Below are positions 8,833-18,900 of a stretch of DNA of 64,000 bases, one piece after another. The stretch is from contig CAZIFQ010000001.1 in the NCBI GenBank assembly GCA_964538375.1, positions 255,968-319,967 of the forward strand, read 5' to 3'. Each line of letters begins with the position of its first letter. The first letter of the stretch is position 1. Under the pieces are notes generated by a model, which saw nothing but the letters and a program-made list of their open reading frames with translations, searched no databases and had not been told where the DNA came from. This DNA comes from JAUUZQ01 sp964538375. GTDB lineage: Bacteria; Bacteroidota; Bacteroidia; Bacteroidales; GCA-2748055. Both the position numbers and the translations under genes were made by a program.

Positions 8833-9519
8833 ATGAGACAATTAATTTATGATCTGCTAAATTTCTTTTTCCCGGTATATTGTCCGGTTTGTGGATTTCC
8901 GATGGCCATAAGAAAACAGGTGATCTGTTTGCCCTGTGAACTGCATATGCCTCGAGCCGATTATACTTTTGATGCGGAAAACCCGGTGGCTCAGCTTTTT
9001 TGGGGACGGACAAAGATTGAAGCCGCCACCTCTTTTTTCAGGTTTGAAAAGGGATCGAAATACCAAAAGCTTCTGCACTTATTAAAATACAAAGGAGACA
9101 AAAATGTGGGGGTATTTCTTGGAAAATTATTGGGGGCAGAACTCAAAGAATCTGTTTTTAATCGCTGTGATTTCATTGTTCCTGTTCCGTTGCATCCCAG
9201 GAAGAAAAAGAAACGAGGATACAATCAAAGCGAGATCATTGCCAATGGAGTTTCAACGATTATGGGTATTCCTGTAAGGAAGGATATTCTTTTCCGGGAT
9301 AAATTTACTGATACACAAACGAAAAAGTCAAGGTTTGAACGTTTCCGGAACGTGGAAAATGTTTTTCGTATAGAGCCCTTGAATATTGAAAAAGGGGGCC
9401 TTTCTGTCCTGCTCATTGATGATGTTGTAACAACGGGCTCTACCATTGAAGCTTGTTCAGAAACGCTGTTAAAATATGAAGGCATGAAAGTGTATGTGGC
9501 TACGGTTGCATGTGCCTGA
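8833..9519 (+). CDS. comF: ComF family phosphoribosyltransferase-like protein
   Basis: This 228-residue protein has the double-zinc-finger N-terminus of ComF (Cys17-x2-Cys20 and Cys32-x2-Cys35). A type I phosphoribosyltransferase fold follows, with the PRPP-binding loop VLLIDDVVTTGST near residues 195-207. Family members take part in natural transformation, possibly helping PriA or ssDNA handling. The enzymatic substrate is unknown. It lies 45 bp downstream of rlmN on the same strand and converges stop-to-stop with the barrel gene. Confidence 0.88.
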   Translation: MRQLIYDLLNFFFPVYCPVCGFPMAIRKQVICLPCELHMPRADYTFDAENPVAQLFWGRTKIEAATSFFRFEKGSKYQKLLHLLKYKGDKNVGVFLGKLLGAELKESVFNRCDFIVPVPLHPRKKKKRGYNQSEIIANGVSTIMGIPVRKDILFRDKFTDTQTKKSRFERFRNVENVFRIEPLNIEKGGLSVLLIDDVVTTGSTIEACSETLLKYEGMKVYVATVACA

Positions 9520-10131
9520 TTATCGAAGGAAATAATATTTAACGCTCATGCTCAGTACGTCGTGAAAAAATCCGCTTGAAATATACCTTGGCGTCCAATA
9601 ATCAAACACATAGAAAGGTAGGCCTGATATGGTGTACCTCACCCCGACAGCCATATTATCGATAAAATAGTAATTTATTCCCCCGAAAACATTTAGTCCA
9701 AATCTCCGAATATCGGAAGCATATGAAGGGTCCAGAATTCCGGATTCATTTTCATACTTTTCCCTCAGCAACACATCCGGGGCTATACCAAGTTCAACTT
9801 CTACTTTTTCATTATACAAATAGCTGATAGACAATGGCACTTCAAAATATTGTAAATTGCTGTATGCAAGTTCACTGGGATTGTTTAACGTCGGTGGCTG
9901 ATACATGCCGCGAGACGTGTATTTCAATTCCATTTTCCATGCCAGGCCATAATCCAATTCCCTCCCAACAAAAACCCCGGCATTTAATCCCAGTTTCTTG
10001 TATCCAGCGAATCCATCATTATCAACCTGGCTTGCATTTAATCCGGCGAAAACACCTCCCTGGAATTTTTGTCCGAATGCAACGACAGATAATCCTAACA
10101 ACAATCCTATAAATGCCAGGCGATTTTTCAT
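9520..10131 (-). CDS. PorT-like outer-membrane beta-barrel protein
   Basis: This is a 203-residue exported protein. I start at ATG 10131, where a clean signal peptide begins (KNRLAFIGLLLGLSVVAFGQ). The frame is open to 10251, but the 40 extra residues precede the signal peptide and are rejected. The mature part has alternating aromatic/polar beta-strands (GGVFAGLNASQ, LAWKMELKYTSRG, YFEVPLSISYLY, GGINYYFIDNMAVGVRYT) and ends in a barrel-type C-terminal strand (SMSVKYYFLR). This is the small 8-strand barrel type (PorT/OmpW-like, outer membrane beta-barrel domain) common in Bacteroidota. The function is unknown. Confidence 0.85.
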   Translation of the reverse strand: MKNRLAFIGLLLGLSVVAFGQKFQGGVFAGLNASQVDNDGFAGYKKLGLNAGVFVGRELDYGLAWKMELKYTSRGMYQPPTLNNPSELAYSNLQYFEVPLSISYLYNEKVEVELGIAPDVLLREKYENESGILDPSYASDIRRFGLNVFGGINYYFIDNMAVGVRYTISGLPFYVFDYWTPRYISSGFFHDVLSMSVKYYFLR

Positions 10132-10265
10132 CCCAATGATTTTCGTGAATACAGAATGTGAAATTAGGAGATTCTGCGGAAAAAGCAAAGGGAGGGATGG
10201 GTTCATTCGGCAAGTAGATGAGAACAAGAATGAATAATTGGAAGACATCACATCATTTTCTTCCC

Positions 10266-10273
10266 TATATTTG
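10266..10273 (+). promoter_or_regulatory. Bacteroidota -7 box upstream of the YbjQ-family gene
   Basis: TATATTTG matches the TAnnTTTG -7 consensus of the Bacteroidota primary sigma factor and lies 23 bp before the ATG at 10297. No TTTG at the expected -33 spacing was seen, so this is a moderate call. Confidence 0.4.
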
Positions 10274-10296
10274 TAAAAACTCCAAAATCTAACAAT

Positions 10297-10611
10297 ATGA
10301 TTATAACAACAACAGATTTCGTACCCGGAAAAGAGATTGTTGAAATCCTTGGTGTTGCCCGGGGAAGCACCGTCAGGGCAAGAAACATAGGTCGTGACAT
10401 TTTTGCCAGCTTGAAAAATATAGTAGGAGGTGAGATTGAAGAGTACACGAAGCTCCAGTCAGAATCGCGTGAGCAGGCGATGCAGCGCATGGAACAGGAT
10501 GCTCTTAAGATGGGGGCAGATGCCGTCATTAATGTACGGCTTGCAACTTCCATGGTGGTGCAGGGTGCTGCTGAGCTCCTGGCTTATGGAACAGCCGTTA
10601 AATTAAAATAA
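10297..10611 (+). CDS. YbjQ/UPF0145 family protein
   Basis: A 104-residue protein matching the YbjQ (UPF0145, sometimes called heavy-metal-binding domain) family. The N-terminal IITTTDFVPGKEIVEILGVARG, the central NIGRDIFASLKNIVGGEIEEYT and the C-terminal GADAVINVR are characteristic. These form small soluble homopentameric or decameric assemblies of undefined function. It is followed after one base by a tiny membrane-protein gene, so the two are probably translated together. Confidence 0.92.
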   Translation: MIITTTDFVPGKEIVEILGVARGSTVRARNIGRDIFASLKNIVGGEIEEYTKLQSESREQAMQRMEQDALKMGADAVINVRLATSMVVQGAAELLAYGTAVKLK

Positions 10612-10612
10612 A

Positions 10613-10747
10613 ATGCCTGGTATTGCACAGTTTTTTCTTTTTCTTGAGGTGGCTGGTTTTATCATCGCCCTGGTAATTGTTGTATTCCTGATTATTCGAA
10701 GGCAAAGAATTAAGAAGGAAGAAGATTTTGATAAGCGAAGTAATTGA
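10613..10747 (+). CDS. Small single-span membrane protein (44 aa), hypothetical
   Basis: ATG at 10613 follows the YbjQ-family stop by one base. The predicted 44-residue peptide has one strong hydrophobic helix (VAGFIIALVIVVFLII) and a basic, charged tail (RRQRIKKEEDFDKRSN), giving an N-out/C-in orientation by the positive-inside rule. I do not recognise a family. The tight coupling to the upstream gene and the clean membrane topology support it being real. It could be a membrane adaptor for the YbjQ-family protein, which is inference. Confidence 0.6.
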   Translation: MPGIAQFFLFLEVAGFIIALVIVVFLIIRRQRIKKEEDFDKRSN

Positions 10748-10759
10748 AGCAGACAGCGC

Positions 10760-11443
10760 CTATCCCAATAATAATTTTTTCAATTCCACAATCCCTTCGG
10801 TAGCCGTTTTGTTGATGAAAGTGACATCCATGTTTCCTATTCCGGCTGGTTGACCAGGATCAATAACATATATAGGCGTGCCGGGAGAGGTGTAATTAAC
10901 CAAGCCTGCGGCCGGATAAACATTTAGCGAGGTTCCGATGACCACAAGGATATCTGCTTCATGCACAAGAGGTACCGCATCATCGATGGCTGGCACGGCT
11001 TCCCCGAACCACACAATTTTCGGACGCAGCTGATGACCGTCTTCACAAAGGTCTCCCTCTTTCAACTCCCAGCCATCAATATCATATACTTTGTGCAAAT
11101 CTTCAGAACATTGTGCCTTTCGAAGCTCTCCATGCAAATGAAGAATATTTGTTGATCCGGCTCTTTCATGAAGATCATCTACGTTTTGGGTAATAATACT
11201 GACCTTAAACTGCTGCTCAAGCTCAGCCAATCCATAATGCGCAGCGTTGGGGTCTGCCTCCAAAAGGGCCTTTCTTCTCTCGTTATAAAATCTCAATACC
11301 AGGGAACGATCGCGTTGCCATGCCATAGGGCTGGCTACTTCAGTCACATCATATTCTTCCCAAATACCCCCCATATCACGGAAAGTTTTGAGTCCGCTTT
11401 CTGCGCTGATGCCTGAACCGGATAGGACCGCTAACTTTTTCAT
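10760..11443 (-). CDS. cobB: Class III sirtuin, NAD-dependent protein deacylase
   Basis: This 227-residue protein removes acetyl or acyl groups from lysines using NAD+. The Rossmann motif SGSGISAESGLKTFRD, the TQNVDDLHERAG motif and the catalytic His in LHLHGEL are all present. The YNERR segment near residue 53 supplies the Tyr-x-x-Arg pair that marks SIRT5/CobB-like desuccinylase/demalonylase enzymes. Only two cysteines (AQCS, DLCEDGHQ) are visible in the small domain, so the usual four-cysteine zinc site is incomplete. It converges with the YbjQ-family/small membrane protein pair. Confidence 0.92.
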   Translation of the reverse strand: MKKLAVLSGSGISAESGLKTFRDMGGIWEEYDVTEVASPMAWQRDRSLVLRFYNERRKALLEADPNAAHYGLAELEQQFKVSIITQNVDDLHERAGSTNILHLHGELRKAQCSEDLHKVYDIDGWELKEGDLCEDGHQLRPKIVWFGEAVPAIDDAVPLVHEADILVVIGTSLNVYPAAGLVNYTSPGTPIYVIDPGQPAGIGNMDVTFINKTATEGIVELKKLLLG

Positions 11444-11465
11444 TGGAGTTTGGTTTTAATGAATA

Positions 11466-11496
11466 GGGCAATGAGCTAATGGGCCAATGGGTTAAT
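11466..11496 (-). repeat. Short degenerate copy of the CATTRRCT octamer repeat
   Basis: Read on the minus strand, this intergenic segment gives AACCCATTGGCCCATTAGCT followed by CATTGCCC, three to four octamers of the same family as the array at 6960-7076. It lies just upstream of the sirtuin gene. Confidence 0.55.
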
Positions 11497-11566
11497 CAAA
11501 AATAGGTTATTTCTCAAACTTTAGCTAATTTCAGACTTCGAAAATAACTGAGATCCTGAGCATTAC

Positions 11567-13504
11567 ATGATTAACCAAGAGACTATAAATCAAATATTTG
11601 AGGCAGCTGATATCGTAGATGTGATCTCTGAATTTGTTACCTTGAAGAAGTCGGGGACGAACTATAAGGGCTTGAGTCCTTTCTCCAATGAAAAGACTCC
11701 TTCATTCATGGTTTCTCCTGCGAAGGGAATTTTTAAGGATTTTAGTTCGGGCAAAGGGGGAAATGCAGTTGGATTCCTTATGGAACACGAAAAGCTAAGC
11801 TACCCGGAAGCGCTGCGCTACCTGGCAAGAAAATACAGCATAGAAATTGAGGAGAAGGAGCTTACGGCAGAGGATATTCAACAGCGAAACGAAAGAGAAT
11901 CACTTCTTGCGGTAACACAGTATGCGCAAAAATATTTCTCCAAACAGCTGGGCACGGCAGAGGGAAAAGCTATTGGAATGAGCTACCTGCGCCAGCGGGG
12001 ATACAGGGAAGATATCCTTGAAAAATTCCAGGTTGGGTATAGCCCCGAAGAACGCAAGGCATTTACTGAAGACGCAAAAAAACAGGGTTATAAACAAGAG
12101 TATATGGTGAAGACCGGTCTCACCATTGAAAAAGAAGATTATGTTTTTGATCGCTTTGCCGGACGGGTAATTTTTCCCATTCATTCCCTTTCAGGTAATA
12201 TCATTGGTTTTGGTGGCAGAACATTGAAAACGGAAAAAAGCATTGCCAAATACCTCAACTCCCCTGAATCTGATATCTACCACAAGAGCAAGGTTTTGTA
12301 TGGACTTTTTCAAGCGAAGAAATCCATTGTCAATACCAATCGTTGTTTCCTTGTAGAGGGATATACCGATGTGATGGCGCTACACCAGGCGGGAATTGAA
12401 AATGTTGTTTCCTCTTCAGGAACAGCACTTACCGAAGACCAAATCAGGCTGATCAAAAGATTCACTGAGAACATTACCATCATTTATGACGGGGATGAAG
12501 CTGGACTGAAGGCATCTTTCCGGGGAATCGATATGGTGCTTGAGCAGGGATTAAATATAAAGGTGCTTTTACTTCCTGATGGAGAAGATCCTGATTCCTT
12601 TGCCAAAGGACGCAGTTCTGGCGATTTCATTGATTACATTGATAAAAACCAACAGGATTTCATCACCTTCAAAACACAGGCCCTGCTCTCCGATGCACAA
12701 AACGACCCCATTAAGCGGGCTAATCTTATTACGGATATTGTACATTCGGTTTCTGTTATTCCCGATGGCATCAAGCGCTCGGTCTATCTCAAAGAATGCG
12801 GTATTCTCCTGGGTGTTGAAGAGAGGGTCCTCTACACGGAGGTTAATAAAATCAGGCGCAATAAGCTTGAACAATCGTGGAAGAAGAAGCGAACTGAAAA
12901 AGCGCCAACAATTGCCCTGGAACAACCCAGGATACCGGGTTTTGTTAAGGATATATATTCAGAGGTTGAAGAACGGGAAATTATTTATTTTCTTTTGAAA
13001 TTCGGTAATCAGGAACTAAGAATTTCCAGTGAGCAGAATAAAGAAATTTCTGTAGCCCAGTTCATTATACGCGAAATTCTGAATGATGACCTCGAGTTCA
13101 CTAACCTTGTTTATAAGCAGGTTTTTGAAGATGTCAGAAATGTGATTGAATCCGGAGAAAAGATATCTGAACGACTGTTCACCTTTCATGACAACAAAGA
13201 AATTCAGGACCTGGCTGTGGATATTGTTACTTCCAAATACGAATTAAGTAAGGTGTGGAAACGCAAGGAGTCTTATGTTGAGATGCCCGGCGAAAACCTG
13301 GGCGTGGAGGTCCCTAAATCGCTTCTTCTCTATAAAATGAAGGTGGTAAATATGGCACTGGTAACTATGAGAAAAGAACTAAAAGAAGTGGAAAAAAACA
13401 AAGATGATGAGAAGATAATGGACATTGTAGCCCGCCTTAGTAACCTGGAAAAATCAAAAAATCTGATTTCGAAAGAGATTGGAGAGCGGATAATTCTTCA
13501 ATAA
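11567..13504 (+). CDS. dnaG: DNA primase DnaG
   Basis: DnaG makes RNA primers for replication. The 645 residues contain the N-terminal template-binding module, the TOPRIM catalytic core (EGYTDVMALHQAG, then IIYDGDEAG with the metal-binding acidic residues) and a C-terminal helicase-binding region. The N-terminal zinc module keeps its fold context (NEKTPSFMVSPAKGIF, SGKGGNAVGFLMEHE), but all four canonical zinc ligands are replaced: Ser37, Ser40, Asp58 and Ser61 stand where Cys, His, Cys, Cys are usual. I recall similar substitutions in flavobacterial primases, so this may be lineage-typical. The gene stands alone and converges with pbpC. Confidence 0.95.
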   Translation: MINQETINQIFEAADIVDVISEFVTLKKSGTNYKGLSPFSNEKTPSFMVSPAKGIFKDFSSGKGGNAVGFLMEHEKLSYPEALRYLARKYSIEIEEKELTAEDIQQRNERESLLAVTQYAQKYFSKQLGTAEGKAIGMSYLRQRGYREDILEKFQVGYSPEERKAFTEDAKKQGYKQEYMVKTGLTIEKEDYVFDRFAGRVIFPIHSLSGNIIGFGGRTLKTEKSIAKYLNSPESDIYHKSKVLYGLFQAKKSIVNTNRCFLVEGYTDVMALHQAGIENVVSSSGTALTEDQIRLIKRFTENITIIYDGDEAGLKASFRGIDMVLEQGLNIKVLLLPDGEDPDSFAKGRSSGDFIDYIDKNQQDFITFKTQALLSDAQNDPIKRANLITDIVHSVSVIPDGIKRSVYLKECGILLGVEERVLYTEVNKIRRNKLEQSWKKKRTEKAPTIALEQPRIPGFVKDIYSEVEEREIIYFLLKFGNQELRISSEQNKEISVAQFIIREILNDDLEFTNLVYKQVFEDVRNVIESGEKISERLFTFHDNKEIQDLAVDIVTSKYELSKVWKRKESYVEMPGENLGVEVPKSLLLYKMKVVNMALVTMRKELKEVEKNKDDEKIMDIVARLSNLEKSKNLISKEIGERIILQ

Positions 13505-13505
13505 G

Positions 13506-15884
13506 TCATTCCCTGCCCAACACTTCAAATTTCACCTGCTTCCTGTTCCCTTCCATATCCACAACTGTCATGATATAATCCCCTGGCTCTATATCAACTG
13601 CCAACTGATGCGGTTGATATGTTGAGCCAATAAACTCCTCATTCAAATGCCAGTAAACAAGCGCATCTGCCTGCCTGTGAGCTACTTCCAACACCAATTT
13701 CCCCCTCGTACCATCAAGTTCCACTGGTATCACCACGTGGCTGTTCCATTCTGGATACACGATCTCAAATTGCTCAACAGATTCATCGTTGCATCCTTCC
13801 ATTACGGGTGGCAATTCCTTATAAAAGGGGTTTCTTTTCTTGAAATACCATTCCATCAAAGGAGGAAGAACAAACCACGACTCTGTTTGCATTTCCTCCA
13901 CCGGATAACAAGCGCTGTTTACCCTGTTCTTTTTCTCCTTATCAAGATGTATGATGGTATGAAAAGGACATGGCTTCGATGTCAATCCACGTGGAACCGC
14001 CAAAATAGTGTCGCGATCCGGACAATTTTGTCCAGCCAGGTATCCACTTTGTCGACAAACGATCACCTCAGCCAGGTCATCCAGCGGTTCCTCGAACCAG
14101 GATGTCTCCGGAAGAGCACTAAACACATCAAACATCAGTGGAGCAGCTGATACTGCTCCGGAAAGACCAGGTCTACCCTCCCCGTCAGCATTTCCAGCCC
14201 AAACAGCCACAAGGTACTCAGGCGTTACCCCAACAGACCAGGCGTCTCGGAATCCATAGCTCGTCCCGGTCTTCCACGCAATATTTCTGGTGGATGACAT
14301 TAATGTCCAATTAGAAAGTTCTTCAGGTCTGTTTACTTCAAGTAAAGATTTAAAAGTTGTGTATATGCTGCCCGCTGATAAAATTCCTTCTTCATGTACC
14401 GTGCTGCCCGGCTTTGTGATTTTGTCTGCATCCAAAACAGGCATATGATAATCTTCCGGGGAATAATTACCATCAGAAGCCGCATAATGATTAAGCACCC
14501 TGGCCATGCTCCCGTATACGCCGGCAAGCTCCCAAAGTGTTGTTTCTGCTCCTCCCAGGATTAATGTCAGACCATAGTGTTCATGTGATTCTCTGAAAGT
14601 AGTAAAGCCCACGTTTTTCAAGAGCGAGAGGAAGGGGTCTACACCATAGCGCTTCAGGAGAATAACTGAGGGTATGTTTAATGATCTCTCCAACACCTTT
14701 GCTGCGGGCACTGCTCCTTCATACTCCCTGTTATAATTTTTTGGGGCATAGCCATTGTACCTGATGGGCACATCGGGAACAATGGATGTTTGTAAGATTG
14801 ATCCATTGTCAATCATTCCGGCAAATAGCAAGGGTTTTAATATACTACCGGTGCTTCGTTCAGCGGTAATAATATCCACGCTATTTCCATGTTCTCCGGA
14901 TTCCTCTGCTTGTGAATTTCCCACATAGGCCAGCACTTTTCCTGTCTCAACTTCCATCACCAGGCACGCAATGTTGTGAACCTGGTTGGTTTTTAAAATA
15001 TCGTGGCGAACCTGCGTCATCTCCATCACCCTCTCTTGCAGCCGCAAATCAATGGTAGCGTTAAATCGCTTCTCTTTCTTTTGGTCCAGCATGACCCTGT
15101 CGGTAATATGGGGTGTCAGGTTTGGTAGCGATAGCGGTTTCCCGGGTAGTGGTTCTTCTGAAGCAAGAAAGTAAGTGATCTCATCAATTTTCCCCTCTTC
15201 AAAAAGCTTTTTGAGTAAGAGGTCTCTCTTTTGCTTTAAGAGAGCCCTGTTTTTCCCAGGGTGAATGAGAGATGGGGCGTTAGGAAGTACAGCAAGGAGG
15301 GCGGCTTCAGACCAGGTTATATGTTCAGGTGCTGTACCAAAATATCGCCAGCAGGCAGCTTGAATTCCAACCACATTTCCGCCAAAAGGTGCATTATTGG
15401 CGTAATCATTAAGGATTTGCCTTTTTGAAGCGCTTAATTCATATCTCAGTGCCAGTAAAGATTCCAGGAGTTTCTGAACAATAGTTCGCGGTTTGTTTTT
15501 CCTCGACATCCTCATCACCTGCATGGTAATGGTGCTTCCTCCGCTCACAATTTCCCTTTGCTGAATGTTTTGCTTTAGCGCTCGCACCAAACTTCCCGGG
15601 TTCACTCCGGGATGATAAAAAAAGTATTGGTCTTCATAGAGCAAAAACGCCTCCTGGTATTTTTCAGGAACAGCATCTTCTCCAGGGAACCGCCATTGTC
15701 CATCTTTGGCAATCCTCGCACCCAACAACTCACCGTTTCGGTCATATACAACGGTTGAAACCGGATCATTAAAAATTGATTCGGGAAGAATGTTCCAGAA
15801 GAAAATAAAGACAAATAAAAACGCAATAATCAGCACCCTGAACTCAACAAGATGCTGGTATATTTTCTTTATTAATTTTGTCAT
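13506..15884 (-). CDS. pbpC: Penicillin-binding protein 1C, bifunctional glycosyltransferase/transpeptidase
   Basis: A 792-residue class A PBP that polymerises and cross-links peptidoglycan in the periplasm. There is one N-terminal membrane anchor (residues ~16-34). The GT51 domain has the catalytic Glu84 in EDQYFFYHPG and GGSTITMQVMRMSR. The transpeptidase domain has SILKP (near 345), SLN (ERSLNIPS) and the KTGTS box (near 537). The C-terminal ~90 residues form the BiPBP_C domain typical of PBP1C. It lies 67 bp downstream of the alpha-2-macroglobulin gene, the classical yfhM-pbpC pairing seen in many Gram-negatives. Confidence 0.95.
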   Translation of the reverse strand: MTKLIKKIYQHLVEFRVLIIAFLFVFIFFWNILPESIFNDPVSTVVYDRNGELLGARIAKDGQWRFPGEDAVPEKYQEAFLLYEDQYFFYHPGVNPGSLVRALKQNIQQREIVSGGSTITMQVMRMSRKNKPRTIVQKLLESLLALRYELSASKRQILNDYANNAPFGGNVVGIQAACWRYFGTAPEHITWSEAALLAVLPNAPSLIHPGKNRALLKQKRDLLLKKLFEEGKIDEITYFLASEEPLPGKPLSLPNLTPHITDRVMLDQKKEKRFNATIDLRLQERVMEMTQVRHDILKTNQVHNIACLVMEVETGKVLAYVGNSQAEESGEHGNSVDIITAERSTGSILKPLLFAGMIDNGSILQTSIVPDVPIRYNGYAPKNYNREYEGAVPAAKVLERSLNIPSVILLKRYGVDPFLSLLKNVGFTTFRESHEHYGLTLILGGAETTLWELAGVYGSMARVLNHYAASDGNYSPEDYHMPVLDADKITKPGSTVHEEGILSAGSIYTTFKSLLEVNRPEELSNWTLMSSTRNIAWKTGTSYGFRDAWSVGVTPEYLVAVWAGNADGEGRPGLSGAVSAAPLMFDVFSALPETSWFEEPLDDLAEVIVCRQSGYLAGQNCPDRDTILAVPRGLTSKPCPFHTIIHLDKEKKNRVNSACYPVEEMQTESWFVLPPLMEWYFKKRNPFYKELPPVMEGCNDESVEQFEIVYPEWNSHVVIPVELDGTRGKLVLEVAHRQADALVYWHLNEEFIGSTYQPHQLAVDIEPGDYIMTVVDMEGNRKQVKFEVLGRE

Positions 15885-15898
15885 ATTAAAAACAGTTC

Positions 15899-15948
15899 AG
15901 AGTGCGAAGCGCGGAAAACTCCCAACTCCGCACTCCACTCTCCGCACT
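15899..15948. repeat. GC-rich repeat with self-complementary AGTGCG/CGCACT units between the macroglobulin gene and pbpC
   Basis: The short spacer contains AGAGTGCG followed by two copies of CCGCACT (15928-15934 and 15942-15948). Alternative hairpins can therefore form in the transcript between the macroglobulin and pbpC genes. It is followed on the minus strand by GAACTGTTTTTAAT. It may be a partial terminator/attenuator or simply one of the GTGCGGAG-type simple repeats. Confidence 0.4.
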
Positions 15949-15951
15949 TTT

Positions 15952-18900
15952 TTACTCTTTCCCTTTTACCTCAATCCATTGTCCGGGCAGCACACACTGT
16001 ACATCATATTTGTACATCTCCTCGGCCTTTACAGAAGGCAGGTAATATTTACCCCTGTATGCAGCATTCAGGCGAACGGTGAATGTTTTCGTTTGGTTGC
16101 TCCCAAGTGAGAAGTATGTCATTACCCGATCGTCGCGAATATCCCGGTATTCAAAGGCCTGGTATTCTGTAGATGTAGTGAATAAACGATCGTTATGAAT
16201 TTCCCATCCAGAGGGGAAGATGGTTGTCAAAGCTACGTTGTTAAAATAACCCATACTTCCGGGATTAAACACTTTATAAATGGCTTTGAAGTCTGTTCCC
16301 TGCTCAATTTCCCCAACAGAAATTATTTTTCCTTCCAAGCTTTGATATTCAACAGAGATATTCAGATTCTTCCTCATTACCTCTTCTTTTCCCGGCAAAG
16401 GAAGCCCGGTATTTATGATCCTCGCAAAGAGAATGCCTTCGGTCCTGTTTTCAATGTTTATCGTCCCGCTAAGGTCCTCGCCCGCATCAAAAATAAGCTG
16501 GGAAAGAGGAAGGCCTGTTTCTGCATTCATCATTTCCCCATCATTAAATGAATAACGGAAGCTAAGCTTATCATCCGAGGTCTTTCCCCCGGTAAATTTG
16601 GCGACCGCAATCAAGCTATAAGCCGTGGTTTGGGTACTCATCCACCTCCGGGCACTTAAATCAGATGCAATACTTTCCAGCAGGGTAATCCCATCGTTTT
16701 TCATATCCATTAATACCATGGCCTCCAGTATCATTGCCTGGTCGCGGGTCCGGCTTCCATATGAGTATTGGGAATCGTAGTAGTTGCTCACTTCTGTTGA
16801 AATATTGGTAACCAGATCAACAGCCGTTGTTTTCTGTCCGGCCAGGGCATAGGCAGCCGCAAGTCGCCATTTTGCCTCGGAAACAAGGTCGGTTCTTTCC
16901 CTGAGCCGGTTCATGGCTCCCATTTCCGGCTCACCATAAAGCGCCAGCGTAAACAAGCGATATGCCTGGAGAATCTGCTCCTGCCTGATCTCATATTCAT
17001 GGGTAGATCCACTAATATTCCATCTTCGGGCCGTTTTTTTCTGGTAGCGCTGCCAGTTTTGAAGCAATGATTTAGAAACATCATATCCCTTGTTCTTTGC
17101 CTCAATCATAAAGTGTCCGGCATAAGAACTGCCCCAATCGGATGCCTTAATTGAGCCCGGCCAATATGAAAAGCCACCGCTTGACAACTGGAATGAAGAC
17201 AAGCGGGTTAGCGCTGCCTTGATATTCTTATCTGTCACCTGTTTCACCGCTTCATCCAGCTCAACCACATCTCCAAGAAAGAGCTGAGGAAAGGCTGCCG
17301 AGGTGGTTTGCTCAATGCATCCATGTGGATACTTCAACAAATATTTTAGCCGTCTTCCAAAATCAATTGGCGGAATATTAGACACTTCCAGCATCACTTC
17401 ATTCGTTCCTGCCATGCCTATATAATCAAAGGTATGGGTATAGGAATCTGCTGCCTCAACAGCGGTAGAAATATAATTTGTTACCGGTGGATTTGAAGAG
17501 CGGATATTCAGCTCTATTTCATATTCCGCGGTATGCTTGCCAGAAGTAGCGATGATCTTTACTTTACCGACACCCGTTTTTTCAGGTGTCGTGAGCATAA
17601 AGTCAACAATTTCATCTCCCGTTCCGTCAAACCTGAGTGTTTTTTCCCTCTCCCCGGCGATGAGCATATCGTTTGTTGAAAGCTTCAGGTCAACTTTGCG
17701 AATTTTCTCGTCCATTACAAAGACATTCACCGGTAAGGCAACCTCCTCTCCCGGACCCAATACCCTTGGAAGGGTAGCCAGCAGCATGAGTGGCTGTTTA
17801 ACCGGTGTTGTTTTATCAATCATCCCATATGCGCCCTTATTTCCGGCTACAACCATGGTCCTGACTGAGCCAATATAATTGGGCATGGTAATGGTATGTA
17901 CGTTGCTCTTTCCTTTCAGCATAAAGGGCCCCATAAATTTTACCATTGGAGGAAAGCGGTTGACATCTTTTGCCCCTTCTCCCGATTCTTCATCCATTCC
18001 ACCCCCGATGCTGTATACCCCGTCTATTCTTCCTCCAAAAGCACCCAACACATGCTCAAACATATCCCATGTTTTAACCCCCAGGGCCTCCCTGGCAAAG
18101 AAGCGTGACCATGGATCCGGTGTTTTAAATCTTGTCAAATCCAGCAATCCTTCATCAACTATCGCGATGGTATAGGTCATCTCCTTATTATATTTTTCAG
18201 AAATCTCGATTTTCACTTTGCTTTTCGGGCTCAATTCATCGGGCATTGAAATTTCGGGATAGAGTCGGGTCTCCGGATCCTCAACACGAATAGGAATTAC
18301 TCCGAACATCCTTACAGGCAGATCATTCTCCGTGTTTTCATAGGGTTGAATCAGGGACGCATACACATAAATGTTCGGTGTCATTTCCGCTGTAATCTTC
18401 AGGTTGTATTTTGTTTCGGAACCACTGGCGTCCAGCCATTCCTGTTTCAAAACACCGGACCCGTTTTCAAGTGAGATTAAAATCTTTCCTTCCATGGAAG
18501 AAGGGATGGTGATCACAGCATTTGCTCCCACGGTATAAACTGTTTTATCAGCGCTGAAGGATAAAACAGAGGCGGCATCAGAATCTCCTTTCCTTGATCT
18601 TCCCGCCCATCCCGGCCAGTCAATATATACAATTTTAGCAGCGCTGTGTCCTCCCCTGTCGGTAACCGTTACGAGGTATCTTCCCCATTCCGGGTAATCA
18701 ATCCTGAAGTCGAATGATCCCTTGCCATTCTTGGTACTCATCGTGGTTGAATAAACGGGAGACTGGTAATTTCTTCCCATATATGAGGCAACGCTTTCTG
18801 AAGAAGCGTCCCACCACCATTGCCAGTTCAGTTTAAACACCTTTACACTCAATCCTAATTTTGTTTCCGGAACCCCGGATTCAGACAGCGTTACAACGTT

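Noticed and set aside
10132..10251. Extension of the outer-membrane barrel protein to 10251.
   Set aside because: A complete signal peptide begins at the ATG at 10131, so the upstream 40 codons would bury it.
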